Assembly (NCBI GenBank): GCA_947683425.1
Contig: CANTUQ010000348.1
Span: 62,001-126,000, forward strand
DNA: 64,000 bases
Source of the DNA: Excoecaria cochinchinensis
Lineage: Eukaryota > Streptophyta > Magnoliopsida > Malpighiales > Euphorbiaceae
Direction: 5' to 3'
Made by a program: the position numbers and the translations under genes. Within the stretch, counting starts at the first letter, position 1. Every line of letters starts with the position of its first letter. This document shows positions 26,181 to 38,735 of the stretch, one piece after another. The notes beneath the pieces are model-generated. The model saw only the letters and a list, made by a program, of their open reading frames with translations. It was not told the DNA's origin and searched no databases.

Positions 26181-28292
26181 CTGATTTTCCCTAGGGGTAC
26201 CCCTAGGGAAATCCGTAAAAATTCGTCAGATCCCGACGAAGCCGATTCTCGATGTGTTGTGACCGGCAGGCTTCCAGTAGCTATTCCAATCAAGTTTTCC
26301 CGAATTATTGGACTCGGATCCGAAATTTCACCACTTTTTACGATTTTTCGATTCTGGTGATTTTCCTTAGGGGTACCCCTAGGAAAATCCGTAAAAATTC
26401 CTCAGATCCCGACGAAGCCGATTCTCGATGCGTTGTGACCGGCAGGCTTCCAGTAGCTATTCGAATCAAGTTTTCCCGAATTATTGGACTCGGATCCGAA
26501 ATTTCACCACTTTTTACGATTTTTCGATTCTGCTGATTTTCCCTAGGGGTACCCCTAGGGAAATCCGTAAAAATTTGTCAGATCCCGACGAAGCCGATTC
26601 TCGATGCGTTGTGACCGGCAGGCTTCCAGTAGCTATTCCAATCAAGTTTTCCCGAATTATTGGACTCGGATCCGAAATTTCACCACTTTTTACGATTTTT
26701 CGATTCTGGTGATTTTTCCTAGGGGTACCCCTAGGGAAATCCGTAAAAATTCGTAAGATCCCGACGAAGCCGATTCTCGATGCGTTGTGACCGGCAGGCT
26801 TCCAGTAGCTATTACAATCAAGTTTTCCCGAATTATTGGACTCGGATCCGAAATTTCACCACTTTTTACGATTTTTCGATTCTGCTGATTTTCCCTAGGG
26901 GTACCCCTAGGGAAATCCGTAAAAATTCGTCAGATCCCGACGAAGCCGATTCTCGATGCGTTGTGACCGGCAAGCTTCCAGTAGCTATTCGAATCAAGTT
27001 TTCCCGAATTATTGGACTCGGATCCGAAATTTCACCACTTTTTACGATTTTTCGATTCTGCTGATTTTCCCTAGGGGTACCCCTAGGGAAATCCGTAAAA
27101 ATTCGTCAGATCCCGACGAAGCCGATTCTCGATGCGTTGTGACCGGCAGGCTTCCAGTAGCTATTCCAATCAAGTTTTCCCGAATTATTGGACTCGGATC
27201 CGAAATTTCACCACTTTTTACGATTTTTCGATTCTGGTGATTTTCCCTAGGGGTACCCCTAGGGAAATCCGTAAAAATTCGTCAGATCCCGACGAAGCCG
27301 ATTCTCGATGCGTTGTGACCGGCAGGCTTCCAGTAGCTATTCCAATCAAGTTTTCCCGAATTATTGGACTCGGATCCGAAATTTCACCACTTTTTACGAT
27401 TTTTCGATTCTGCTGATTTTCCCTAGGGGTACCCCTAGGGAAATCCGTAAAAATTCGTCAGATCCCGACGAAGCCGATTCTCGATGCGTTGTGACCGGCA
27501 GGCTTCCAGTAGCTATTCGAATCAAGTTTTCCCGAATTATTGGACTCGGATCCGAAATTTCACCACTTTTTACGATTTTTCGATTCTGCTGATTTTCCCT
27601 AGGGGTACCCCTAGGGAAATCCGTAAAAATTCGTCAGATCCCGACGAAGCCGATTCTCGATGTGTTGTGACCGGCAGGCTTCCAGTAGCTATTCCAATCA
27701 AGTTTTCCCGAATTATTGGACTCGGATCCGAAATTTCACCACTTTTTACGATTTTTCGATTCTGGTGATTTTCCTTAGGGGTACCCCTAGGAAAATCCGT
27801 AAAAATTCCTCAGATCCCGACGAAGCCGATTCTCGATGCGTTGTGACCGGCAGGCTTCCAGTAGCTATTCGAATCAAGTTTTCCCGAATTATTGGACTCG
27901 GATCCGAAATTTCACCACTTTTTACGATTTTTCGATTCTGCTGATTTTCCCTAGGGGTACCCCTAGGGAAATCCGTAAAAATTTGTCAGATCCCGACGAA
28001 GCCGATTCTCGATGCGTTGTGACCGGCAGGCTTCCAGTAGCTATTCCAATCAAGTTTTCCCGAATTATTGGACTCGGATCCGAAATTTCACCACTTTTTA
28101 CGATTTTTCGATTCTGGTGATTTTTCCTAGGGGTACCCCTAGGGAAATCCGTAAAAATTCGTAAGATCCCGACGAAGCCGATTCTCGATGCGTTGTGACC
28201 GGCAGGCTTCCAGTAGCTATTACAATCAAGTTTTCCCGAATTATTGGACTCGGATCCGAAATTTCACCACTTTTTACGATTTTTCGATTCTG
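25170..28292 (+). repeat. 8-monomer (1,408 bp) tandem duplication
   Basis: 25,170-26,884 matches 26,578-28,292 at an offset of 1,408 bp. The private GATGTGTTG state appears at about 26,251 and 27,659. AAGCTT lies at 25,564 and 26,972, and ATTTGTCAG at about 26,574 and 27,982. The pair overlaps because the periodicity covers slightly more than two units. Confidence 0.88.
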
Positions 28293-28676
28293 GTGATTTT
28301 CCTTAGGGGTACCCCTAGGAAAATCCGTAAAAATTCCTCAGATCCCGACGAAGCCGATTCTCGATGCGTTGTGACCGGCAGGCTTCCAGTAGCTATTCGA
28401 ATCAAGTTTTCCCGAATTATTGGACTCGGATCCGAAATTTCACCACTTTTTACGATTTTTCGATTCTGGTGATTTTCCCTAGGGGTACCCCTAGGGAAAT
28501 CCGTAAAAATTCGTCAGATCCCGACGAAGCCGATTCTCGATACGTTGTGACCGGCAGGCTTCCAGTAGCTATTCCAATCAAGTTTTCCCGAATTATTGGA
28601 CTCGGATCCGAAATTTCACCACTTTTTATGATTTTTCGATTCTGGTGATTTTCCCTAGGTGTACCCCTAGGGAAAT

Positions 28677-30436
28677 CCGTAAAAATTCGTCAGATCCCGA
28701 CGAAGCCGATTCTCGATGCGTTGTGACATTCGTGCTTCCAGTAGCTATTCCAATCAAGTTTTCCCGAATTATTGGACTCGGATCCGAAATTTCACCACTT
28801 TTTACGATTTTTCGATTCTGGTGATTTTCCCTAGGGGTACCCCTAGGGAAATCCGTAAAAATTCGTCAGATCCCGACGAAGCCGATTCTCGATGCGTTGT
28901 GACCGGCAGGCTTCCAGTAGCTATTCCAATCAAGTTTTCCCGAATTATTGGACTCGGATCCGAAATTTCACCACTTTTTACGATTTTTCGATTCTGGTGA
29001 TTTTTCCTAGGGGTACCCATAGGGAAATCCGTAAAAATTCGTAAGATCCCGACGAAGCCGATTCTCGATGCGTTGTGACCGGCAGGCTTCCAGTAGCTAT
29101 TACAATCAAGTTTTCCCGAATTATTGGACTCGGATCCGAAATTTCACCACTTTTTACGATTTTTCGATTCTGGTGATTTTCCTTAGGGGTACCCCTAGGA
29201 AAATCCGTAAAAATTCCTCAGATCCCGACGAAGCCGATTCTCGATGCGTTGTGACCGGCAGGCTTCCAGTAGCTATTCGAATCAAGTTTTCCCGAATTAT
29301 TGGACTCGGATCCGAAATTTCACCACTTTTTACGATTTTTCGATTCTGCTGATTTTCCCTAGGGGTACCCCTAGGGAAATCCGTAAAAATTCGTCAGATC
29401 CCGACGAAGCCGATTCTCGATGCGTTGTGACCGGCAGGCTTCCAGTAGCTATTCCAATCAAGTTTTCCCGAATTATTGGACTCGGATCCGAAATTTCACC
29501 ACTTTTTACGATTTTTCGATTCTGGTGATTTTCCCTAGGGGTACCCCTAGGGAAATCCGTAAAAATTCGTCAGATCCCGACGAAGCCGATTCTCGATGCG
29601 TTGTGACATTCAGGCTTCCAGTAGCTATTCCAATCAAGTTTTCCCGAATTATTGGACTCGGATCCGAAATTTCACCACTTTTTACGATTTTTCGATTCTG
29701 GTGATTTTCCCTAGGGGTACCCCTAGGGAAATCCGTAAAAATTCGTCAGATCCCGACGAAGCCGATTCTCGATGCGTTGTGACCGGCAGGCTTTCAGTAG
29801 CTATTCCAATCAAGTTTTCCCGAATTATTGGACTCGGATCCGAAATTTCACCACTTTTTACGATTTTTCGATTCTGGTGATTTTTCCTAGGGGTACCCCT
29901 AGGGAAATCCGTAAAAATTCGTAAGATCCCGACGAAGCCGATTCTCGATGCGTTGTGACCGGCAGGCTTCCAGTAGCTATTACAATCAAGTTTTCCCGAA
30001 TTATTGGACTCGGATCCGAAATTTCACCACTTTTTACGATTTTTCGATTCTGGTGATTTTCCTTAGGGGTACCCCTAGGAAAATCCGTAAAAATTCCTCA
30101 GATCCCGACGAAGCCGATTCTCGATGCGTTGTGACCGGCAGGCTTCCAGTAGCTATTCGAATCAAGTTTTCCCGAATTATTGGACTCGAATCCGAAATTT
30201 CACCACTTTTTACGATTTTTCGATTCTGCTGATTTTCCCTAGGGGTACCCCTAGGGAAATCCGTAAAAATTCGTCAGATCCCGACGAAGCCGATTCTCGA
30301 TGCGTTGTGACCGGCAGGCTTCCAGTAGCTATTCCAATCAAGTTTTCCCGAATTATTGGACTCGGATCCGAAATTTCACCACTTTTTACGATTTTTCGAT
30401 TCTGGTGATTTTCCCTAGGGGTACCCCTAGGGAAAT
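28677..30436 (+). repeat. 880 bp HOR pair headed by an F' and an F monomer
   Basis: The monomer starting at 28,677 carries GACATTCGTGC (F'), and the one at 29,557 carries GACATTCAGG (F). Each is followed by plain, Y, K, plain. F' monomers also start at 12,837, 21,989 and 31,845 and head the same succession. Confidence 0.85.
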
Positions 30437-33400
30437 CCGTAAAAATTCGTCAGATCCCGACGAAGCCGATTCTCGATGCGTTGTGACCGGCAGGCTTCCA
30501 GTAGCTATTCCAATCAAGTTTTCCCGAATTATTGGACTCGGATCCGAAATTTCACCACTTTTTACGATTTTTCGATTCTGGTGATTTTCCCTAGGTGTAC
30601 CCCTAGGGAAATCCGTAAAAATTCGTCAGACCCCGACGAAGCCGATTCTCGATGCGTTGTGACCGGCAGGCTTCCAGTAGCTATTCGAATCAAGTTTTCC
30701 CGAATTATTGGACTCGGATCCGAAATTTCACCACTTTTTACGATTTTTCGATTCTGCTGATTTTCCCTAGGGGTACCCCTAGGGAAATCCGTAAAAATTC
30801 GTCAGATCCCGACGAAGCCGATTCTCGATGCGTTGTGACCGGCAGGCTTCCAGTAGCTATTCCAATCAAGTTTTCCCGAATTATTGGACTCGGATCCGAA
30901 ATTTCACCACTTTTTACGATTTTTCGATTCTGGTGATTTTCCTTAGGGGTACCCCTAGGAAAATCCGTAAAAATTCCTCAGATCCCGACGAAGCCGATTC
31001 TCGATGCGTTGTGACCGGCAGGCTTCCAGTAGCTATTCGAATCAAGTTTTCCCAAATTATTGGACTCGGATCCGAAATTTCACCACTTTTTACGACTTTT
31101 CGATTCTGCTGATTTTCCCTAGGGGTACCCCTAGGGAAATCCGTAAAAATTTGTCAGATCCCGACGAAGCCGATTCTCGATGCGTTGTGACCGGCAGGCT
31201 TCCAGTAGCTATTCGAATCAAGTTTTCCCGAATTATTGGACTCGGATCCGAAATTTCACCACTTTTTACGATTTTTCGATTCTGGTGATTTTCCCTAGGG
31301 GTACCCCTAGGGAAATCCGTAAAAATTCGTCAGATCCCGACGAAGCCGATTCTCGATACGTTGTGACCGGCAGGCTTCCAGTAGCTATTCCAATCAAGTT
31401 TTCCCGAATTATTGGACTCGGATCCGAAATTTCACCACTTTTTACGATTTTTCGATTCTGGTGATTTTCCCTAGGTGTACCCCTAGGGAAATCCGTAAAA
31501 ATTCGTCAGATCCCGACGAAGCCGATTCTCAATGCGTTGTGACCGGCAGGCTTCCAGTAGCTATTCCAATCAAGTTTTCCCGAATTATTGGACTCGGATC
31601 CGAAATTTCACCACTTTTTACGATTTTTCGATTCTGGTGATTTTCCCTAGGGGTACCCCTAGGGAAATCCGTAAAAATTCGTCAGATCCCGACGAAGCCG
31701 ATTCTCGATACGTTGTGACCGGCAGGCTTCCAGTAGCTATTCCAATCAAGTTTTCCCGAATTATTGGACTCGGATCCGAAATTTCACCACTTTTTACGAT
31801 TTTTCGATTCTGGTGATTTTCCCTAGGTGTACCCCTAGGGAAATCCGTAAAAATTCGTCAGATCCCGACGAAGCCGATTCTCGATGCGTTGTGACATTCG
31901 TGCTTCCAGTAGCTATTCCAATCAAGTTTTCCCGAATTATTGGACTCGGATCCGAAATTTCACCACTTTTTACGATTTTTCGATTCTGGTGATTTTCCCT
32001 AGGGGTACCCCTAGGGAAATCCGTAAAAATTCGTCAGATCCCGACGAAGCCGATTCTCGATGCGTTGTGACCGGCAGGCTTCCAGTAGCTATTCCAATCA
32101 AGTTTTCCCGAATTATTGGACTCGGATCCGAAATTTCACCACTTTTTACGATTTTTCGATTCTGGTGATTTTTCCTAGGGGTACCCCTAGGGAAATCCGT
32201 AAAAATTCGTAAGATCCCGACGAAGCCGATTCTCGATGCGTTGTGACCGGCAGGCTTCCAGTAGCTATTACAATCAAGTTTTCCCGAATTATTGGACTCG
32301 GATCCGAAATTTCACCACTTTTTACGATTTTTCGATTCTGGTGATTTTCCTTAGGGGTACCCCTAGGAAAATCCGTAAAAATTCCTCAGATCCCGACGAA
32401 GCCGATTCTCGATGCGTTGTGACCGGCAGGCTTCCAGTAGCTATTCGAATCAAGTTTTCCCGAATTATTGGACTCGGATCCGAAATTTCACCACTTTTTA
32501 CGATTTTTCGATTCTGGTGATTTTCCCTAGGGGTACCCCTAGGGAAATCCGTAAAAATTCGTCAGATCCCGACGAAGCCGATTCTCGATACGTTGTGACC
32601 GGCAGGCTTCCAGTAGCTATTCCAATCAAGTTTTCCCGAATTATTGGACTCGGATCCGAAATTTCACCACTTTTTATGATTTTTCGATTCTGGTGATTTT
32701 CCTTAGGGGTACCCCTAGGAAAATCCGTAAAAATTCCTCAGATCCTGACGAAGCCGATTCTCGATGCGTTGTGACCGGCAGGCTTCCAGTAGCTATTCGA
32801 ATCAAGTTTTCCCGAATTATTAGACTCGGATCCGAAATTTCACCACTTTTTACGATTTTTCGATTCTGGTGATTTTCCCTAGGGGTACCCCTAGGGAAAT
32901 CCGTAAAAAATCGTCAGATCCCGACGAAGCCGATTCTCGATACGTTGTGACCGGCAGACTTCCAGTAGCTATTCCAATCAAGTTTTCCCGAATTATTGGA
33001 CTCGGATCCGAAATTTCACCACTTTTTACGATTTTTCGATTCTGGTGATTTTCCCTAGGGGTACCCCTAGGGAAATCCGTAAAAATTCGTCAGATCCCGA
33101 CGAACTCGATTCTCGATGCGTTGTGACCGGCAGGCTTCCAGTAGCTATTCCAATCAAGTTTTCCCGAATTATTGGACTCGGATCCGAAATTTCACCACTT
33201 TTTACGATTTTTCGATTCTGGTGATTTTTCCTAGGGGTACCCCTAGGGAAATCCGTAAAAATTCGTAAGATCCCGACGAAGCCGATTCTCGATGCGTTGT
33301 GACCGGCAGGCTTCCAGTAGCTATTACAATCAAGTTTTCCCGAATTATTGGACTCGGATCCGAAATTTCACCACTTTTTACGATTTTTCGATTCTGGTGA

Positions 33401-33769
33401 TTTTCCTTAGGGGTACCCCTAGGAAAATCCGTAAAAATTCCTCAGATCCCGACGAAGCCGATTCTCGATGCGTTGTGACCGGCAGGCTTCCAGTAGCTAT
33501 TCGAATCAAGTTTTCCCGAATTATTGGACTCGGATCCGAAATTTCACCACTTTTTACGATTTTTCGATTCTGGTGATTTTCACTAGGGGTACCCCTAGGG
33601 AAATCCGTAAAAATTCGTCAGATCCCGACGAAGCCGATTCTCGATACGTTGTGACCGGCAGGCTTCCAGTAGCTATTCCAATCAAGTTTTCCCGAATTAT
33701 TGGACTCGGATCCGAAATTTCACCACTTTTTACGATTTTTCGATTCTGGTGATTTTCCTTAGGGGTACC

Positions 33770-36700
33770 CCTAGGAAAATCCGTAAAAATTCCTCAGATC
33801 CCGACGAAGCCGATTCTCGATGCGTTGTGACCGGCAGGCTTCCAGTAGCTATTCGAATCAAGTTTTCCCGAATTATTAGACTCGGATCCGAAATTTCACC
33901 ACTTTTTACGATTTTTCGATTCTGGTGATTTTCCCTAGGGGTACCCCTAGGGAAATCCGTAAAAAATCGTCAGATCCCGACGAAGCCGATTCTCGATACG
34001 TTGTGACCGGCAGGCTTCCAGTAGCTATTCCAATCAAGTTTTCCCGAATTATTGGACTCGGATCCGAAATTTCACCACTTTTTACGATTTTTCGATTCTG
34101 GTGATTTTCCCTAGGGGTACCCCTAGGGAAATCCGTAAAAATTCGTCAGATCCCGACGAAGCCGATTCTCGATGCGTTGTGACATTCAGGCTTCCAGTAG
34201 CTATTCCAATCATGTTTTCCCGAATTATTGGACTCGGATCCGAAATTTCACCACTTTTTACCATTTTTCGATTCTGGTGATTTTCCCTAGGGGTACCCCT
34301 AGGGAAATCCGTAAAAATTCGTCAGATCCCGACGAAGCCGATTCTCGATGCGTTGTGACCGGCAGGCTTCCAGTAGCTATTCCAATCAAGTTTTCCCGAA
34401 TTATTGGACTCGGATCCGAAATTTCACCACTTTTTACGATTTTTCGATTCTGGTGATTTTTCCTAGGGGTACCCCTAGGGAAATCCGTAAAAATTCGTAA
34501 GATCCCGACGAATCCAATTCTCGATGCGTTGTGACCGGCAGGCTTCCAGTAGCTATTACAATCAAGTTTTCCCGAATTATTGGACTCGGATCCGAAATTT
34601 CACCACTTTTTACGATTTTTCGATTCTGGTGATTTTCCATAGGGGTACCCCTAGGAAAATCCGTAAAAATTCCTCAGATCCCGACGAAGCCGATTCTCGA
34701 TGCGTTGTGACCGGCAGGCTTCCAGTAGCTATTCGAATCAAGTTTTCCTGAATTATTGGACTCGGATCCGAAATTTCACCACTTTTTACGATTTTTCGAT
34801 TCTGGTGATTTTCCCTAGGGGTACCCCTAGGGAAATCCGTAAAAATTCGTAAGATCCCGACGAAGCCGATTCTCGATGCGTTGTGACCGGCAGGCTTCCA
34901 GTAGCTATTACAATCAAGTTTTCCCGAATTATTGGACTCGGATCCGAAATTTCACCACTTTTTACGATTTTTCGATTCTGGTGATTTTCCTTAGGGGTAC
35001 CCCTAGGAAAATCCGTAAAAATTCCTCAGATCCCGACGAAGCCGATTCTGATACGTTGTGACCGGCAGGCTTCCAGTAGCTATTCGAATCAAGTTTTCCC
35101 GAATTATTGGACTCGGATCCGAAATTTCACCACTTTTTACGATTTTTCGATTCTGGTGATTTTCCCTAGGGGTACCCCTAGGGAAATCCGTAAAAATTCG
35201 TCAGATCCCGACGAAGCCTATTCTCGATACGTTGTGACCGGCAGGTTTCCAGTAGCTATTCCAATCAAGTTTTCCCGAATTATTGGACTCGGATCCGAAA
35301 TTTCACCACTTTTTATGATTTTTCGATTCTGGTGATTTTCCTTAGGGGTACCCCTAGGAAAATCCGTAAAAATTCCTCAGATCCCGACGAAGCCGATTCT
35401 CGATGCGTTGTGACCGGCAGGCTTCCAGTAGCTATTCGAATCAAGTTTTCCCGAATTATTAGACTCGGATCCGAAATTTCACCACTTTTTACGATTTTTC
35501 GATTCTGGTGATTTTCCCTAGGGGTACCCCTAGGGAAATCCGTAAAAAATCGTCAGATCCCGACGAAGCCGATTCTCGATACGTTGTGACCGGCAGACTT
35601 CCAGTAGCTATTCCAATCAAGTTTTCCCGAATTATTGGACTCGGATCCGAAATTTCACCACTTTTTACGATTTTTCGATTCTGGTGATTTTCCCTAGGGG
35701 TACCCCTAGGGAAATCCGTAAAAATTCGTCAGATCCCGACGAACCCGATTCTCGATGCGTTGTGACCGGCAGGCTTCCAGTAGCTATTCCAATCAAGTTT
35801 TCCCGAATTATTGGACTCGGATCCGAAATTTCACCACTTTTTACGATTTTTCGATTCTGGTGATTTTTCCTAGGGGTACCCCTAGGGAAATCCGTAAAAA
35901 TTCGTAAGATCCCGACGAAGCCGATTCTCGATGCGTTGTGACCGGCAGGCTTCCAGTAGCTATTACAATCAAGTTTTCCCGAATTATTGGACTCGGATCC
36001 GAAATTTCACCACTTTTTACGATTTTTCGATTCTGGTGATTTTCCTTAGGGGTACCCCTAGGAAAATCCGTAAAAATTCCTCAGATCCCGACGAAGCCGA
36101 TTCTCGATGCGTTGTGACCGGCAGGCTTCCAGTAGCTATTCGAATCAAGTTTTCCCGAATTATTGGACTCGGATCCGAAATTTCACCACTTTTTACGATT
36201 CTTCGATTCTGGTGATTTTCACTAGGGGTACCCCTAGGGAAATCCGTAAAAATTCGTCAGATCCCGACGAACCCGATTCTCGATGCGTTGTGACCGGCAG
36301 GCTTCCAGTAGCTATTCCAATCAAGTTTTCCCGAATTATTGGACTCGGATCCGAAATTTCACCACTTTTTACGATTTTTCGATTCTGGTGATTTTTCCTA
36401 GGGGTACCCCTAGGGAAATCCGTAAAAATTCGTAAGATCCCGACGAAGCCGATTCTCGATGCGTTGTGACCGGCAGGCTTCCAGTAGCTATTACAATCAA
36501 GTTTTCCCGAATTATTGGACTCGGATCCGAAATTTCACCACTTTTTACGATTTTTCGATTCTGGTGATTTTCCTTAGGGGTACCCCTAGGAAAATCCGTA
36601 AAAATTCCTCAGATCCCGACGAAGCCGATTCTCGATGCGTTGTGACCGGCAGGCTTCCAGTAGCTATTCGAATCAAGTTTTCCCGAATTATTAGACTCGG

Positions 36701-37505
36701 ATCCGAAATTTCACCACTTTTTACGATTTTTAGATTCTGGTGATTTTCCCTAGGGGTACCCCTAGGGAAATCCGTAAAAAATCGTCAGATCCCGACGAAG
36801 CCGATTCTCGATACGTTGTGACCGGCAGGCTTCCAGTAGCTATTCCAATCAAGTTTTCCCGAATTATTGGACTCGGATCCGAAATTTCACCACTTTTTAC
36901 GATTTTTCGATTCTGGTGATTTTCCCTAGGGGTACCCCTAGGGAAATCCGTAAAAATTCGTCAGATCCCGACGAAGCCGATTCTCGATGCGTTGTGACAT
37001 TCAGGCTTCCAGTAGCTATTCCAATCATGTTTTCCCGAATTATTGGACTCGGATCCGAAATTTCACCACTTTTTACCATTTTTCGATTCTGGTGATTTTC
37101 CCTAGGGGTACCCCTAGGGAAATCCGTAAAAATTCGTCAGATCCCGACGAAGCCGATTCTCGATGCGTTGTGACCGGCAGGCTTCCAGTAGCTATTCCAA
37201 TCAAGTTTTCCCGAATTATTGGACCCGGATCCGAAATTTCACCACTTTTTACGATTTTTCGATTCTGGTGATTTTTCCTAGGGGTACCCCTAGGGAAATC
37301 CGTAAAAATTCGTAAGATCCCGACGAATCCTATTCTCGATGCGTTGTGACCGGCAGGCTTCCAGTAGCTATTACAATCAAGTTTTCCCGAATTATTGGAC
37401 TCGGATCCGAAATTTCACCACTTTTTACGATTTTTCGATTCTGGTGATTTTCCTTAGGGGTACCCCTAGGAAAATCCGTAAAAATTCCTCAGATCCCGAC
37501 GAAGC
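33770..37505 (+). repeat. 16-monomer block repeated at +2,815 bp
   Basis: About 33,770-34,690 recurs at about 36,585-37,505. Shared private states are TTATTAGACTCGG (33,876/36,691), AAAAAATCG (about 33,962/36,777), CAATCATGTTTT (about 34,209/37,024) and TTTTTACCATTTT (about 34,258/37,073). The offset is 16 x 176 minus one, because a C is missing near 35,050. Just upstream, about 33,250-33,600 instead matches about 35,890-36,240 at an offset of 2,639 bp, so the blocks are mosaic. Block edges are approximate. Confidence 0.78.
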
Positions 37506-38716
37506 CGATTCTCGATGCGTTGTGACATTCAGGCTTCCAGTAGCTATTCCAATCAAGTTTTCCCGAATTATTGGACTCGGATCCGAAATTTCACCACTTT
37601 TTACGATTTTTCGATTCTGGTGATTTTCCCTAGGGGTACCCCTAGGGAAATCCGTAAAAATTCGTCAGATCCCGACGAAGCCGATTCTCGATGCGTTGTG
37701 ACCGGCAGGCTTCCAGTAGCTATTCCAATCAAGTTTTCCCGAATTATTGGACTCGGATCCGAAATTTCACCACTTTTTACGATTTTTCGATTCTGGTGAT
37801 TTTTCATAGGGGTACCCCTAGGGAAATCCGTAAAAATTCGTAAGATCCCGACGAAACCGATTCTCGATGCGTTGTGACCGGCAGGCTTCCAGTAGCTATT
37901 ACAATCAAGTTTTCCTGAATTATTGGACTCGGATCCGAAATTTCACCACTTTTTACGATTTTTCGATTCTGGTGATTTTCCTTAGGGGTACCCCTAGGAA
38001 AATCCGTAAAAATTCCTCAGATCCCGACGAAGCCGATTCTCGATGCGTTGTGACCGGCAGGCTTTCAGTAGCTATTCGAATCAAGTTTTCCCGAATTATT
38101 GGACTCGGATCCGAAATTCACCACTTTTTACGATTTTTCGATTCTGGTGATTTTCCCTAGGGGTACCCCTAGGGAAATCCGTAAAAATTCGTCAGATCCC
38201 GACGAAGCCGATTCTCGATACGTTGTGACCGGCAGGCTTCCAGTAGCTATTCCAATCAAGTTTTCCCGAATTATTGGACTCGGATCCGAAATTTCACCAC
38301 TTTTTACGATTTTTCGATTCTGCTGATTTTCCCTAGGGGTACCCCTAGGGAAATCCGTAAAAATTCGTCAGATCCCGACGAAGCCGATTCTCGATGCGTT
38401 GTGACCGGCAGGCTTCCAGTAGCTATTCCAATCAAGTTTTCCCGAATTATTGGACTCGGATCCGAAATTTCACCACTTTTTATGATTTTTCGATTCTGCT
38501 GATTTTCCCTAGGGGTACCCCCTAGGGAAATCCGTAAAAATTCGTCAGATCCCGACGAAACCGATTCTCGATGCGTTGTGACCGGCAGGCTTCCAGTAGC
38601 TATTCCAATCAAGTTTTCCCGAATTATTGGACTCGGATCCGAAATTTCACCACTTTTTACGATTTTTCGATTCTGGTGATTTTCCCTAGGGGTACCCCTA
38701 GGGAAATCCGTAAAAA

Positions 38717-38735
38717 TTCGTCGGATCCCGACGAA
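38717..38735. repeat. Perfect hairpin-forming inverted repeat, array B state (example)
   Basis: Arms TTCGTCGG and CCGACGAA are fully complementary over 8 bp around the 3 nt spacer ATC (consensus positions 10-28). In array A the same place reads TTCGTCAG, leaving one A-C mismatch near the top of the stem. The 167 bp form lacks most of the left arm and the spacer. The G state is the first of its kind in the window; I saw none to the left. Confidence 0.85.

Larger units (their letters stand above)
1..38560 (+). repeat. Array A: almost exclusively 176 bp monomers with F/Y/K variants
   Basis: Array A is marked by linked variant monomers. F has GACATTCAGG in place of GACCGGCAGG. Y has TTTTTCCTAGG, then ATTCGTAAG and ATTACAATC. 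K has CCTTAGGGG, CCTAGGAAAAT and ATTCCTCAG, then usually ATTCGAATC. Other recurrent states are GATACG for GATGCG and TCTGCTG for TCTGGTG. Length variants are rare: one 167 bp copy near 540, one-base losses near 112, 1,335, 1,861, 35,050 and 38,116, and one added C near 38,518. Between about 1,863 and 35,049 every landmark stays in the same register. Confidence 0.93.
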
